NCBI RefSeq assembly: GCF_964204865.1
Contig: NC_135259.1
Location: 8,938,974-9,002,973, forward strand
DNA: 64,000 bases
Direction: 5' to 3'
Origin: Styela clava
Lineage: Eukaryota; Chordata; Ascidiacea; Stolidobranchia; Styelidae
Positions within the stretch are counted from its first letter, which is position 1, and the number at the start of each line of letters is the position of its first letter. Shown one piece after another: positions 53,690-64,000 of the stretch. Below the pieces are notes generated by a model that saw only the letters and a program-made list of their open reading frames with translations, was not told where the DNA came from and did no database searches. Both the position numbers and the translations under genes were made by a program.

Positions 53690-54235
53690 TGCTTCATTGC
53701 CGAACTATTCAGACGTGATTGAAATTGAAAATGTTTTGTTATCTATTATTTATATATTATTTATCTATTTTTTCATGATTTCGTTTAAGGTAAAAATATT
53801 TAAAGCTGACTTTTGTTTTCACTATATTCATACATATATATGAAATGCAATATTTTTTTGGGGAATCCAAGTTTGCTTCAGTGTTAAATCGTATAAAATA
53901 TTTTCAAAAGTAATTATATTTATTATATTTTCATGTATTTATTTATCAATTCTATTTATTATTTCCACTGAAAATTGTTCCTTCTTTTAAATATTTTTAT
54001 AATTTTAATCGACCAAATTTATAGTTTTCTATTAGCTATTATTTCAACTGGTTTTATCGAAGTCATGGTGCTAAACTTTACATAATTTAATATATTTGTT
54101 ATATTTGTGCTTCTAATAATTTTAAATGAATTACTTTCTGCATAACATGGGCATCTATGATATAGTTGTAGATATGAAAAAGTTGAGTGGATAAGTTAAT
54201 AACCGTTTTTTGAGGGATTTTGCTTATGAGTGAAG

Positions 54236-54800
54236 TGTGAGTGCGAGTGGAATATTTACCTACGGCGGTAAGAACGATTACATTATCGTCACCACGATAA
54301 TACTTATTATCTCATGCTTGAGCTGCGCTCTCGTTATATTGTTCTCTCACCTGTCACGGAGAATAACCTCATGCTTATTACAGACTTTAGTGCAGGAGTC
54401 GGAAACCTTTTGTCGCTCGCGTGCCAAAATTAAGGGGTGCGAGTCATTGACGGGCCGCACATATTTTTAGAAAGTTGAAAACCGAACGGATGATACGTTT
54501 TATAATAAAAATGAAGCAGTGATACATCTCTCGAATAGAATATTGATTTATTTTCTCAATGCATCTCAAAAAATTGCATAGCATCTCAAAAAATTTCATT
54601 TGAATATTTTCGGCGCCATTGTACCCTTTGTATTTAGCATCACCTCTTCTGCGTTTAGTTGCCATTAATTAAACGAGTTCAATAAACGAGGAATTATGAA
54701 TTTTAATATAATTCAGGGTACACGTGTCTCACAATAAATTCTGTTACGTATCATTCTGTTGGTCAAAACAGCTGTTGTGCTACTATAATTCAGTGAAGTG
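54236..54800 (+). pseudogene. Truncated remnant copy (unit 6), orphan exon deleted
   Basis: The promoter-like block (54236-54392) is followed by a hAT element cut off at about 54800. There the sequence jumps to intergenic sequence that corresponds to about 49275 of the previous unit. The hAT right end and the orphan exon 2 are gone, a deletion of roughly 450 bp, which helps explain the short 5585-base spacing to copy 7. Confidence 0.65.
54393..54800. mobile_element. Non-autonomous hAT element, right end deleted (unit 6)
   Basis: The left end CAGGAGTCGGAAACC with preceding CTTTAGTG (54385-54392) is intact. The right terminal repeat and right duplication are missing. Confidence 0.75.
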
Positions 54801-55847
54801 AATGAATTAATATTTTATAAATGGAATTCGTTAGATTGCTGATTTATTGTAGTATGTTTTTATGTGACTCCTGTTTTAAACAAAAGGTTGTACGTATACG
54901 ACGAATCTTACATGCTAATGTCTTTCGTGTTTATGTTCTATCCGCTAGGGGGTACACGAGAGGCAATTTATAATTGTTGATAAAATGACATTACATTTTC
55001 TCACCGTTCTCTGGCCCTCTATTTGATAACTTTCAAATTGGAACGTCTATGTACCATTAATGGTTTTAAATGAATATGGTGGGTGTATTCATTCACTTTT
55101 GAATTTGATGCAATGTATTTTTGAATTTTAAAGTGAGATTGAGATAAATTCACGTTATAAGCAGTAAAAATAGACAGAAAATGGTTCAAATCCACGATAA
55201 CAAAAGCTACTTTAAAATTTTTTATAGACCAAAGTAAAATGAGCCGTCAATTAATGGTATGACGTAAAATTAGATTTTTTTTTCATAAAACCGGCGTTTG
55301 TAGTGTATATGTGTATAATATATATAATATCTCCGTATTAATGTGATAACAAAAATTTGTTCGTAGTTTTCCAAATGCATTTGAGTGGCTTCGTGATACT
55401 TGGCGTCACATCAATTCAAGATATTTAAATTGTCCAGCGCAATACTCATAAATGAGAGAAAAAAGATGAATAATTGGCTTCCAACATTTCCCACACTCTA
55501 CAGGGGGGGTTTTCGACGACGGAGTTCCGCAGTTACATTTCAGGATTAAGTTTACATTATTAAGTATAATTTTTCACGGGTATAGCAAATGTTATTAAAC
55601 TTGTATCATTGTGTTTTGACAGTTTCACATTATTAGAGAATGATTGTATAAATGTGTAATATATATTTATTTATATTTTATACAAATTTATATAGCCCTG
55701 CAGCCTTACAAGTATACTGTAGATAGGTGTGTAAAATAACGTATTGTAAACTATTGTATTGGGGTTCCCCAAACCTCCAGAATATTCCATAGAAGTTCCA
55801 CTCCGTCTAAAAGGTTGAAAATGACCCGTTTATTGATTACATTCAAC

Positions 55848-56374
55848 ATCGTTTCCCAAACCTATTTTCCCGGAACACCTACGCTTTTATCTCGCCACGC
55901 GGAACACCAAAAAATAAGAAGGTAATATTGATAATGAAAGAATTGTGTAATGGATTTACCTTGTGCTCAACTTGCACAACTGGCTTATCGCGACATCTTT
56001 TGAGGTTTTCAGCTTTATTCAAACAATTCATTGAAAAGGGTGCTCTCCAAAAATTTAGTCTATTGTAAAATAAAAAAGTTTACTTCAACCTTACCAATTG
56101 AAAAACTAGGCCGATAGTTAACGATATTCAACGGTTCACAAAAATACCATGCTTTGCATACTGGCACGAGACCTGTTTACCTGCTTAGATAGCAAGGCCT
56201 GTCTGCCTTTATTCGCCAGTTGAAAGACAAATTTACGACCCAGAGGCGTCGAAGTACGACCAAGATCGCCATGGCGGCCAATTTAATTGCAATTTCGATT
56301 ACTGTTCCGCGGAACACTCCAAAGTAGCTCGCAAAACAGTAGTGTTCCGGGGAACACATTTTGAGAAACGCTGG
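55848..56374. mobile_element. hAT-like inverted-repeat element (unit 7)
   Basis: The ends CATCGTTTCCCAAAC and TTTGAGAAACGCTGG match the other units. This unit is diverged but still carries the element, so it predates the amplification. Confidence 0.5.
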
Positions 56375-57473
56375 ACTACAGCTTTCCACAATGAGACTTA
56401 TTCTCAGCACAATAAAACACCAGGATCGAGTATTTATTAATGTAAATCATTTTTTTGCATACGGGGGACTGGTCATGAATAAGCGAAATCATTGACACTG
56501 GTTTTGAAAAATGAACTTTAAGAACAGAATATTCGTTAATTGGCGTGGATTATGTTTTTATTCATAAATACAATATTGTCCAATGCTTTATTTTAATCCT
56601 AAATACTCCACGTGATCTGACGTTGGTACAAGTTTTTTCACAGGTCAACAAGTTTGTCAGTGGTAAAGTACGTTCCATATTCAAATATTTCGTCATATAC
56701 AATAGCAAATTAGAAATGATGTTATTTTCAAATTTGGAAATAGTTGTCGCTTAATAACGTTCGATTTCATCAGAGTCGGTCTATTTGGTTTCTCACTTAG
56801 ATTTTGGAATGTTGTGGCTATCGTAAAAGGGCTTTACCCCATCGGTAACTTTTCATATTTCGAAATATTTCGTGGGCGTGACTGTATTGTTTGCGAAGAC
56901 CAATCAAATGGTAGTTATCAAGAATATTCCCAGCTATGTAGAATCATATAATCATTTTTGACATTCATTGCATGATATATTTGTGATCTGTACCCAATAA
57001 AGCTTACCGATTTTAAAATATTAGTTGAACTGTAGCACAGCGGTAAAGAAAGTAAACTTTGTGTATCTCACGTGGGATATTAGCGCGGAATACTTACCGA
57101 CATCGTTAAAAATGGTTACATCATCGTCACCACAAAAACACTTATTATCTCACGCTTGAGTTACGCTGTCGTTATATCGTTCTCTCGTCTGTCGTGGGGA
57201 ATAACCTTCACGGAAAAGCCGTATTTGTTCGTCAAATTATCGCCGCTTTAAATCGATAACTATACTATACTGCTAACCAAAAAGTGAGATTCGGCTGAAA
57301 CCCCCTATTTAGATTATGTATTATCCGCTAAACTAGATATATAAACGACAAGACAGAATGTTCATCAAAGCAGTTAAACGAGATATCGTACATAGAAAGG
57401 TATCAGACTACGAGTTTATAATATCGAGAATTCTACTCACTATTTATAACATAGAAAAGCATATTCAACCGCA

Positions 57474-59172
57474 ATGTCAAGCTTAAAGCTTTACGTCAAG
57501 GTAAGCCGTAGAAATAATATCATACCATAAGAAACATGAATTATGTGCATTAGTGATTGACGGTTTTATATGGGACTGATCGTATTCTAATAAAATAACT
57601 GTTCGTAAATGTACATGTAGCCTATTTGTGACCGATATTGATCTGTAGGCTGAATATGACGACGGAGTAGTATGATTATAACAGGCTCTAGTACATGTCC
57701 AGATGATATAATATGTAATTTTTTAAGAGAAGATGGTACTAAATATTTTGTAAAATATGGTTGTATTGATAATGATATATATTCATGTGCCATCATATTT
57801 TTGAATAATAAGTACATGTGAGTGCTAATATAAAATTTTAACGTGGGTTTTATTTTTAGATTGCTGCATTATGCTCCATCTATCTTATCAGCGTATCTTC
57901 ATTTGACCCTGAGTAAGTGTTTAGTTATGTTCACTAATTTTTCGTATTATCGGCGTTTTAAAATAGATTAAATAAATATCCAGTATTAAAGTATTAATGA
58001 AACGGCATATTTTGTAGATATTGGCAAATAATTCAAATGCTCTTCAACAATATCGTATGGCTTATTAACAAATTCTATTTTTTTATAGTTCAGAGTTTAT
58101 AAGAGCTCACAGTTGCGAAGTTGTCGAATCAGAAAAAGTAGATGATGGATTTGCTTCCTATTACGTGCATGGGTGAGTACCCAGTGCATATTTCAAATTT
58201 ACAAGAGGGGGTTAAAATGAGCCTGAATTTTCCTCGTGTTTGATTTATGTATCTGGTTTATTATAAAGCTAGTGATTCCTTATTCCGGTTGAGTAACAAC
58301 ACTCGGCATATTAATATACTTTTAGATGGACACAGTGTCAACAGGTTTGTCACAAAGGGCAATACATATTTAGTTTTTGCTTCAAAAAAAGGACAGCCCT
58401 TATGCAAATAAATGTATTCCTCCCTACCATTAAAAAACTCAATATAATTTTACAATTTATTCATTTACGGTATTCGTATTTTCAGGATTGAATGTAAAAA
58501 CTTATCGCCAAGTTTCTTCCGCAACGCAACATGTTCATCCACAAGATGTCGCGAACCTATAAAAGGAAAACATTTGTCTGACAAAAGATACGAACCAGAA
58601 GAAGTATTGTATATTCAAAACTTTGACAGTCGACTCAGTGGAAAACTTTCACAATCACTAACAGTTGCATGCAGGTATGTTCCCTTTTTATATCATATTT
58701 TTAAATCACTAAAATACCAAAAGTATTAACTAAAATCAGACGATTGATGTAATATTCAACGTCTCAATAAAAGTTGAGCAACTATATATCGACAAACACA
58801 ATATTGAAAAGTAAACCATAATATTTGTTCAACAAAGATCATTCCGAATAAGACTTTGTTAATTTTATTTTTTCCAGTCAACTATTAAAAATTGATTAAA
58901 CATTTGAAGGTATGCTAAATAAAACATGCATGATAATTCCTCCTTGAGTGCTTAACTTACACATAGAGAATACAATACCATTTGTAGTATTATATGCAAT
59001 GAAATTTCAAACTAGAAAAGTAATCCGGAATTTAATTTTTTTTATCTTCAGATGTGTCAAAGTCGAAAAATTGACTAGACGGCGAAAAGGAAGAAAGGGC
59101 CGAAAACGAGGAAAAGGCAAAGACAAGAAATCTCGTCGAGGAAAAAAAGAAAGAAAAGCTCACAGAGAATAA
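57474..59172 (+). CDS. IL-17-like secreted cystine-knot protein with basic tail, copy 7 (most diverged)
   Basis: Exons 57474-57500, 57860-57912, 58089-58172, 58486-58674 and 59052-59172 (phases 0,2,2,2) give 157 aa. It begins MSSLKLYVK; the signal run is IAALCSIYLISVSSF. The six mature cysteines are conserved. Exon 3 is SEFIRAHSCEVVESEKVDD, so the N-K-T sequon is lost. Exon 4 contains a new sequon (RNATCSS) directly at the C-x4-C motif, and KRYEPEEVLYIQNFDSRL. The tail is as basic as in other copies, RRRKGRKGRKRGKGKDKK, and ends AHRE. Many changes are replacements while the cysteines and tail character stay, which suggests a functional gene. The TATA-like ATATATAAAC lies upstream near 57337. 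Confidence 0.75.
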
Positions 59173-59729
59173 TAATGCTCTATTGCCAAATTGTTCAGAC
59201 GATGTTGAATTTGAAATTGTTTAGTTACTTATTATCTGTTAATATATTTTTGTATTATTTATCTATTTTTTCATGCCTAATTCAAAAGTTAAAATTATTT
59301 GAAACTGACATTTTGTTTCTATTGTATTCATACATATATATATGGAATACAATATTATTTTGCGGAATCCAAGTTTGCGTCAGTGTTGAATCATATAAAA
59401 TATTTAAAAAACTTATTTATTATATTTTCGTATATTTATTATTTATCTATTTATTATTTCCACTGACAATTGTTCACGTTTTTAAATATTTTTATATTGT
59501 TGAGCGACCAAAATTTTATTGGCTATTATTTCAACTAATTTTATTGAATTCATGGTACAAAAATTTATATGTTCGGAATATTTGCTATTTTGGTGCTGCC
59601 ACTCATTTTGAATAAATTATTTTTTGCATAACAAAAGATCGGCTTTATCAAAGTGAACTATGATATAGGCTCAGATAAGAAGGCCGAGTTTATAAACATG
59701 TCTTTGAGGGCTTTGGTTTTTGAGTGAAT

Positions 59730-61783
59730 CAATTGTTTTGTTTAAATGCATTGATTCTAAAACATGATACATTATAATATTGTATGCAAGTATGTATTCT
59801 CACAGAAACTATACAGACCTAAGGGAGAGAGAGAGAGAGCCGAAGTAAATTGTGTATAAAACTTAATCCAAATTTAATATTTATACAGTCTTGTTATAAC
59901 AAATTTACGTTATATTCACTTAAATTAATCGTAAAATTTCATCTAATATATAAATAAAAATAAAGTATTACATATTTATAAATCGTTTAAATGCTTCAAA
60001 CAAAGCTCAAATATAAATGACGAAATGCCGTCAAATTTAATTATGACTATTTAATTGATTGGCTGTTTTGATCAGGTTTTGCTTCAAGTAATTCAATGTC
60101 GTCATTTCAATTCTTGTCATTGGGTTGCGATTGCAGATTAAAATGAAGTTAAATTACAATTCTAAAAATATATAGAGACAAGTAAAATTACAGGTGGTTC
60201 GTATTGAGTATTAGAATGGCGACCCCTACTTAGATGTTGATTTGAAAATATTGTCTAAATATCAATAAATTTTACCTTGTAGTTGGATTAACCCCAACGT
60301 TTAAAGTCGATGATTCTTGCCTAATTTTCCCAGGTCAGAATTGCGCTCGAGGCTGTGCATTTACATTATTTGGCAATCGATAGTTTTAGAAGGTATTTAA
60401 ATAAATTAGCACCAATTTTAAGCAAATGAGTACAAAATCATTATTATGTAGGCATTTGGAGTTTTGTTAATTCAAAAAATATATTAGGAAAAAAAAAGTA
60501 TTTTAGTTTCAGCAAATAAATTTCTTCAAAAGTAAACGTATATTTGCGCAAAATTTAGGCAAGTATACTTACTATTTTAAGAGTATTATTTCTGATACTA
60601 ATTCCATCGCATTACTCTAAAAATAGAACCTAATGCCTGCGCATAGGGATATTAAGAATATTATTTCAAGACCTTAGTATATAACAATGTCATACCAATA
60701 ACTGAACTTTGTCTATATCATTTTGCACATAATCTGGTTTTATTTTTTACATTCGAATTCCATCAAATATATATACTATATACGCACTGTTTAGTTATTT
60801 AAAACGCAGTATTCTTCTTGACGTCATATACCAAAAAATAGTTAATTTGAAAAACATTGTCGTGAGATAATCTTTTATTTGCGCGAGGAATTACTACGAC
60901 AACAAATTTGTCACGTATTGGAAATGTACTAGTACAGAAGTGTAAACTTTTGTGAAATACCGGTCTGTATATACCTATCAATTTGAAATAGTTTATAGAA
61001 ACATCTATGTTTAGATACTTTTATAAATTGTTGACTAATAATTTTACCCTGGCGGAACAATACCTAGGGTATTGTAATAAAAAACCTTTCAAATATTACT
61101 TGGGCATTGTAATATGGAAGCACCAGTGTGACAATAAAATGGAATTTACGTCTACATCTTTGAAAACATATGCTATAGCTAATTAATCAAATCGTCTTTA
61201 TGGTGATCATGGACCTGAGAGACAATATGTTTCACAAATTCGTGCACAATTTCTAACGGTAATGTTCTATTCCTAGAAGAATAACGAAAGGCGGAAATTG
61301 GCTGGCATGCACAGACAGTCTTGATTACGTATTCGGCATATTCTCTGAAATTGAAATGTGTGCAGTTAATAATAATATATTATATTGGTATGATATCAAT
61401 GAGTGCGTCAAGATCGTTACGTGAAAAATCGTGACAGTGAAATTCGAGAGAATATTACTCCTATTACGTAAATATTCTCTCGTTCTTACACACGTGTTAA
61501 AGGAAAGCCCCAATATTGTCGACTGCTGTGACTGCAACATTCGAAATAAAATAGCGCCCTAAAATAGACCGGAAAAGAATCAGAGTTCCAGTATTAAAGC
61601 CAGATTTTTTTTTAAAAATATTCCTAGATACGAAAAAAAAGGAAAGTAATTTCGCAATGTATCGATCAAAGCTTTATAAAGCTCGCATGTCGGTCGAATT
61701 ATCATTAAAATCATTAAACAGATGAAACTAACAAAACAAGAAAAAGCGAGAAGAAATAATTTATGAATTCCTGCACTAATAAC
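59730..61783. other. Spacer between the array and the eighth gene
   Basis: Homology to the array ends near 59729. The region holds a short GA microsatellite (about 59825-59839) and AT-rich sequence. No exon or RNA gene was recognised. Confidence 0.4.
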
Positions 61784-62956
61784 ATGGTAATGGATTTTTT
61801 TTTTAAATCGGCATACAGTATGTGATTAAAGTTATATTAATGTTGTATATTTTTGTTCTCACAGACAACTTCTGCGACTTTATTGGCTTTTCTTACTATG
61901 TTTGCATGGAGTACGACAATGGCCCTTTCAGGGTAAGTAGATCGAATTTGTGTGGTTATTTCGTAACGTGGGTGAAGCATTATAAATGCATATTTAGTTT
62001 AGTCGGCTCACAAGTCAAGCTCGTTATGTATCCAAGGTACAATCTGTATTGTTTGTTACCCGGACGTGTATTATCAAGTCGCCCGTAATTTCTCTGCGCT
62101 ATATATTAGCACTATATCATCTAACTAAATCATACCATCATATTTAAACCTAATTCAAATTTGATAGAATTTTTTTTTGAAAAAATACAATTGCTGTATG
62201 AATATAATTCAAAAGTATTACCTAACGTTCTATAATATTTCAATTCCAGGGCGGAATTTTCAAAAAATCATCGTTGTCAAGAATTTCTGGATGTTGAACT
62301 AAATGATAGATATGCACCGCATACCATGAGATGGTAAGAAATAACTGAGATTGATTTGTGCCTGCTCTTGATAGAAATATTATATTAAAAATTATTAATT
62401 CATCGAACATTTTTCCGCAGTTTGTATAATTTGAAGTTGATTGTTGAGGTAAAATATCAATTTTATCTCAACTCCAACATATCATCATTCATGGGAAAAA
62501 TAATAATGTGCTTATACCGTATATACACTAACATGATCCTTGTGATTTTGTAAAGGTTCGAATGTACGAACATGGTTCCCTCAACATACTCAAATACGAC
62601 TTGTCCACTAAGATGTAGAGATCCTGAAACAAATCAGTTTCTACCTCTTTCAAGTTTCCGACAGCTGCCTGTATTTGCATGTGAAAGTTTTGAGGTCAGG
62701 AGAAATGGAAAAATTTTCAAAGAATCTGTTGCAATTGTAAAAGGGTGCAGGTGAATTAGTTTTTACTCAACATTTTTTTGGTTGAAGTATTTTAACATTG
62801 TAAAAAGTAAATAGGGATTTCTTAAAAAACAAGTCCACTACATTTCAATTAACACTACAGGATAAGCTATCAATTTTAATTTATTATTTTTTCATTTTAT
62901 CTAGTTGTGTGGAAGCTGCAACTGCAACTAGTAATACATATAGCGTCATGTGTTGA
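61784..62956 (+). CDS. IL-17-like secreted cystine-knot protein without basic tail (eighth, diverged member)
   Basis: Exons 61865-61932, 62250-62333, 62556-62750 and 62905-62956 join in phases 2,2,2. The first of these needs an upstream phase-0 start; ATG|gtaatg at 61784-61786 is my best candidate but is uncertain. It would give 133 aa. Residues 2-22 form a signal peptide. Exon 3 is exactly 84 nt as in the array genes and aligns with it (AEFSKNHRCQ vs SDFIRTHNCK). Exon 4 has C-PLR-C-RDP against C-SSTR-C-REP in the array, LPVFACESFEVRRNG, and ends VAIVKGC. Exon 5 supplies S-C-V, giving the closing C-x-C-V motif typical of IL-17, then a short neutral tail ending in Cys. Two extra cysteines (94 and 133) could pair with each other or mediate dimers. 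The sequon is N65TT. Confidence 0.65.
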
Positions 62957-64000
62957 TAACAAAGAAATGATATTACAACGAACACATGCAACGTAGCTCT
63001 GGATAACTATGACGAACGCACAAATATTTTCCATTTTTATGTTAAAGATTTTTATTTAAAAATTTATATTTTTATATTAATATTTCATTTATTTATTTAT
63101 CATTATGCAATTTTATTCACATTATATTTATTTTTTATTGACGAATACTGCATACACGATGGGTTGCAATATTTCTACGGGAAAATTGTGCAATATATGC
63201 AATAGTATTCGAAAATTGCTAATTTATTTACAAAGAAATGTACTCTTTTAGTCTATACAAGTATTTTATTTATTTAATCAATCTTTTGCACTCAAAAATA
63301 TTTTAAAAATGTTATATTTTTTAGTATCTTCATAATAAAAAGTTTTATTAATATTTATTTAACAGTTTACTTCCATTGTAATAAACATTTATATATTGAG
63401 CAGAAATATCATTTGTATTGTAATTAACTGCAGTGAAATCAGGAGGATTTATCGTAAAAAATAAACTGAGGGCACGTGTTAGAACTTATACTATTAATAT
63501 CTTATTCACTAGTGCTACTATATATTAAACATAATAGCTTGTGAAATAGAACAACTGCATCCGCAAGCAGAAAGTTCCATAATCGAATATCGGTTAGAAT
63601 GGTTTAAATAACAAGATATTAGTGCTCAAATATACGGTCACGTAGGCCACAACAAAGTAGTACGGGTATCAATTCGGTACTCATAGTCTTCAAGACTTCG
63701 ACTGACCACCAGAACGCGAAAACCTCCACACGCTGTGTAATTTTTAATTTTTATGACGGGATCACACATGCATTAAATACCGTATACCACACAGGCCGCA
63801 GGTATTTTTGAAACAAATAAAAGTAATAGCCTTCTAGCGACAACGAAAATACATTAGTTGGTACAGTCGTTCTGAAGTAGATCGTTTTGAAACCTTTACA
63901 AAGATCTCAAATTGCGTGTTCCTCGTCATTACTTTGCAAATCACGAAAGAAGCGTCTAATGACATCATTTATTATTACTTTAACAAGAAACTCTTCTCCT
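62957..64000. other. 3' flank, AT-rich, with dispersed repeat
   Basis: Contains the probable 3' UTR of the eighth IL-17-like gene, then AT-rich sequence to the window end. No further coding exon was recognised. Part of a dispersed repeat lies at 63800-63844. Confidence 0.4.
63800..63844 (+). repeat. Dispersed repeat fragment, second copy near 15.9 kb
   Basis: 63820-63844 is identical over 25 bases to 15944-15968, with weaker similarity upstream. The family was not recognised. Confidence 0.6.

Larger units (their letters stand above)
19507..59729 (+). repeat. Tandem array of seven IL-17-like gene units, period 5.6-6.0 kb
   Basis: Start codons lie at 21889, 27923, 33957, 39996, 45909, 51889 and 57474 (spacings 6034, 6034, 6039, 5913, 5980, 5585). 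Homology starts at about 19507, where the sequence matches what follows the orphan exon in later units (acagttatcttg...). It ends at about 59729, where sequence after the last gene stops matching the region around 24280. Each complete unit runs: intergenic block, hAT-like element of about 530 bp, promoter, five-exon gene, 3' UTR, remnant second copy with an inserted hAT element. The first and last units are the most diverged, as expected for array edges. Confidence 0.9.

Noticed and set aside
62421-62450. Possible extra exon after ttccgcag in the eighth gene
   Set aside because: Including it ends in phase 0 and breaks the join to the cysteine exon, whereas skipping it keeps phase 2 and the same structure as the array genes.
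1-64000. tRNA, rRNA or CRISPR arrays
   Set aside because: None seen. The only regular repeats are the gene units, the hAT elements and short microsatellites.

Overview
This is an AT-rich animal (metazoan) genomic window. Genes are split by GT-AG introns, spacers are long, and there are no bacterial-type operons. The content (secreted IL-17-like cystine-knot proteins, W-motif coiled-coil proteins, hAT-type terminal inverted repeats, compact introns of about 80 bp to 2 kb) fits an invertebrate. A tunicate is my best guess, but that is inference only. Most short open frames here are shadows, so I rebuilt genes by joining exons whose splice sites and reading phases agree.

Layout: (1) 673-1073, a two-exon gene for a small secreted peptide of 86 aa. 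(2) 3422-8084 and 11779-13607, two same-strand paralogues encoding Lys/Arg-rich coiled-coil proteins. Each has three F/Y-x-x-W motifs, five R-R-x-S sites and the same C-terminal helix. (3) 14754-19276, minus strand, a seven-exon gene for a 467-aa basic, probably nuclear protein of unrecognised family. (4) about 19.5-59.7 kb, a tandem array with a 5.6-6.0 kb period and seven intact copies of a five-exon gene for a secreted IL-17-like protein of 157-158 aa. An unusual, extremely basic tail follows the C-x-C motif. (5) 61784-62956, an eighth, diverged member with the same exon phases (0,2,2,2) but no basic tail.

Each full array unit carries more than the gene. It has a hAT-like inverted-repeat element upstream (about 530 bp). 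Downstream it has the wreck of a second gene copy: promoter-like sequence, exon 1 deleted, a 450-474 bp non-autonomous hAT element flanked by the 8-bp duplication CTTTAGTG, and an orphan but open signal-peptide exon. The units therefore descend from an older gene pair that had already lost one partner before amplification. Units 2 and 3 are almost identical over about 6 kb, and unit 5 shares their private variants, which points to recent duplication and gene conversion.

The most interesting system is the clustered IL-17-like cytokine family with a heparin-binding-like tail, together with a conserved cassette exon that could swap that tail for a short alternative end. Family assignment rests on cysteine spacing and motif reading by eye, not on a database search.
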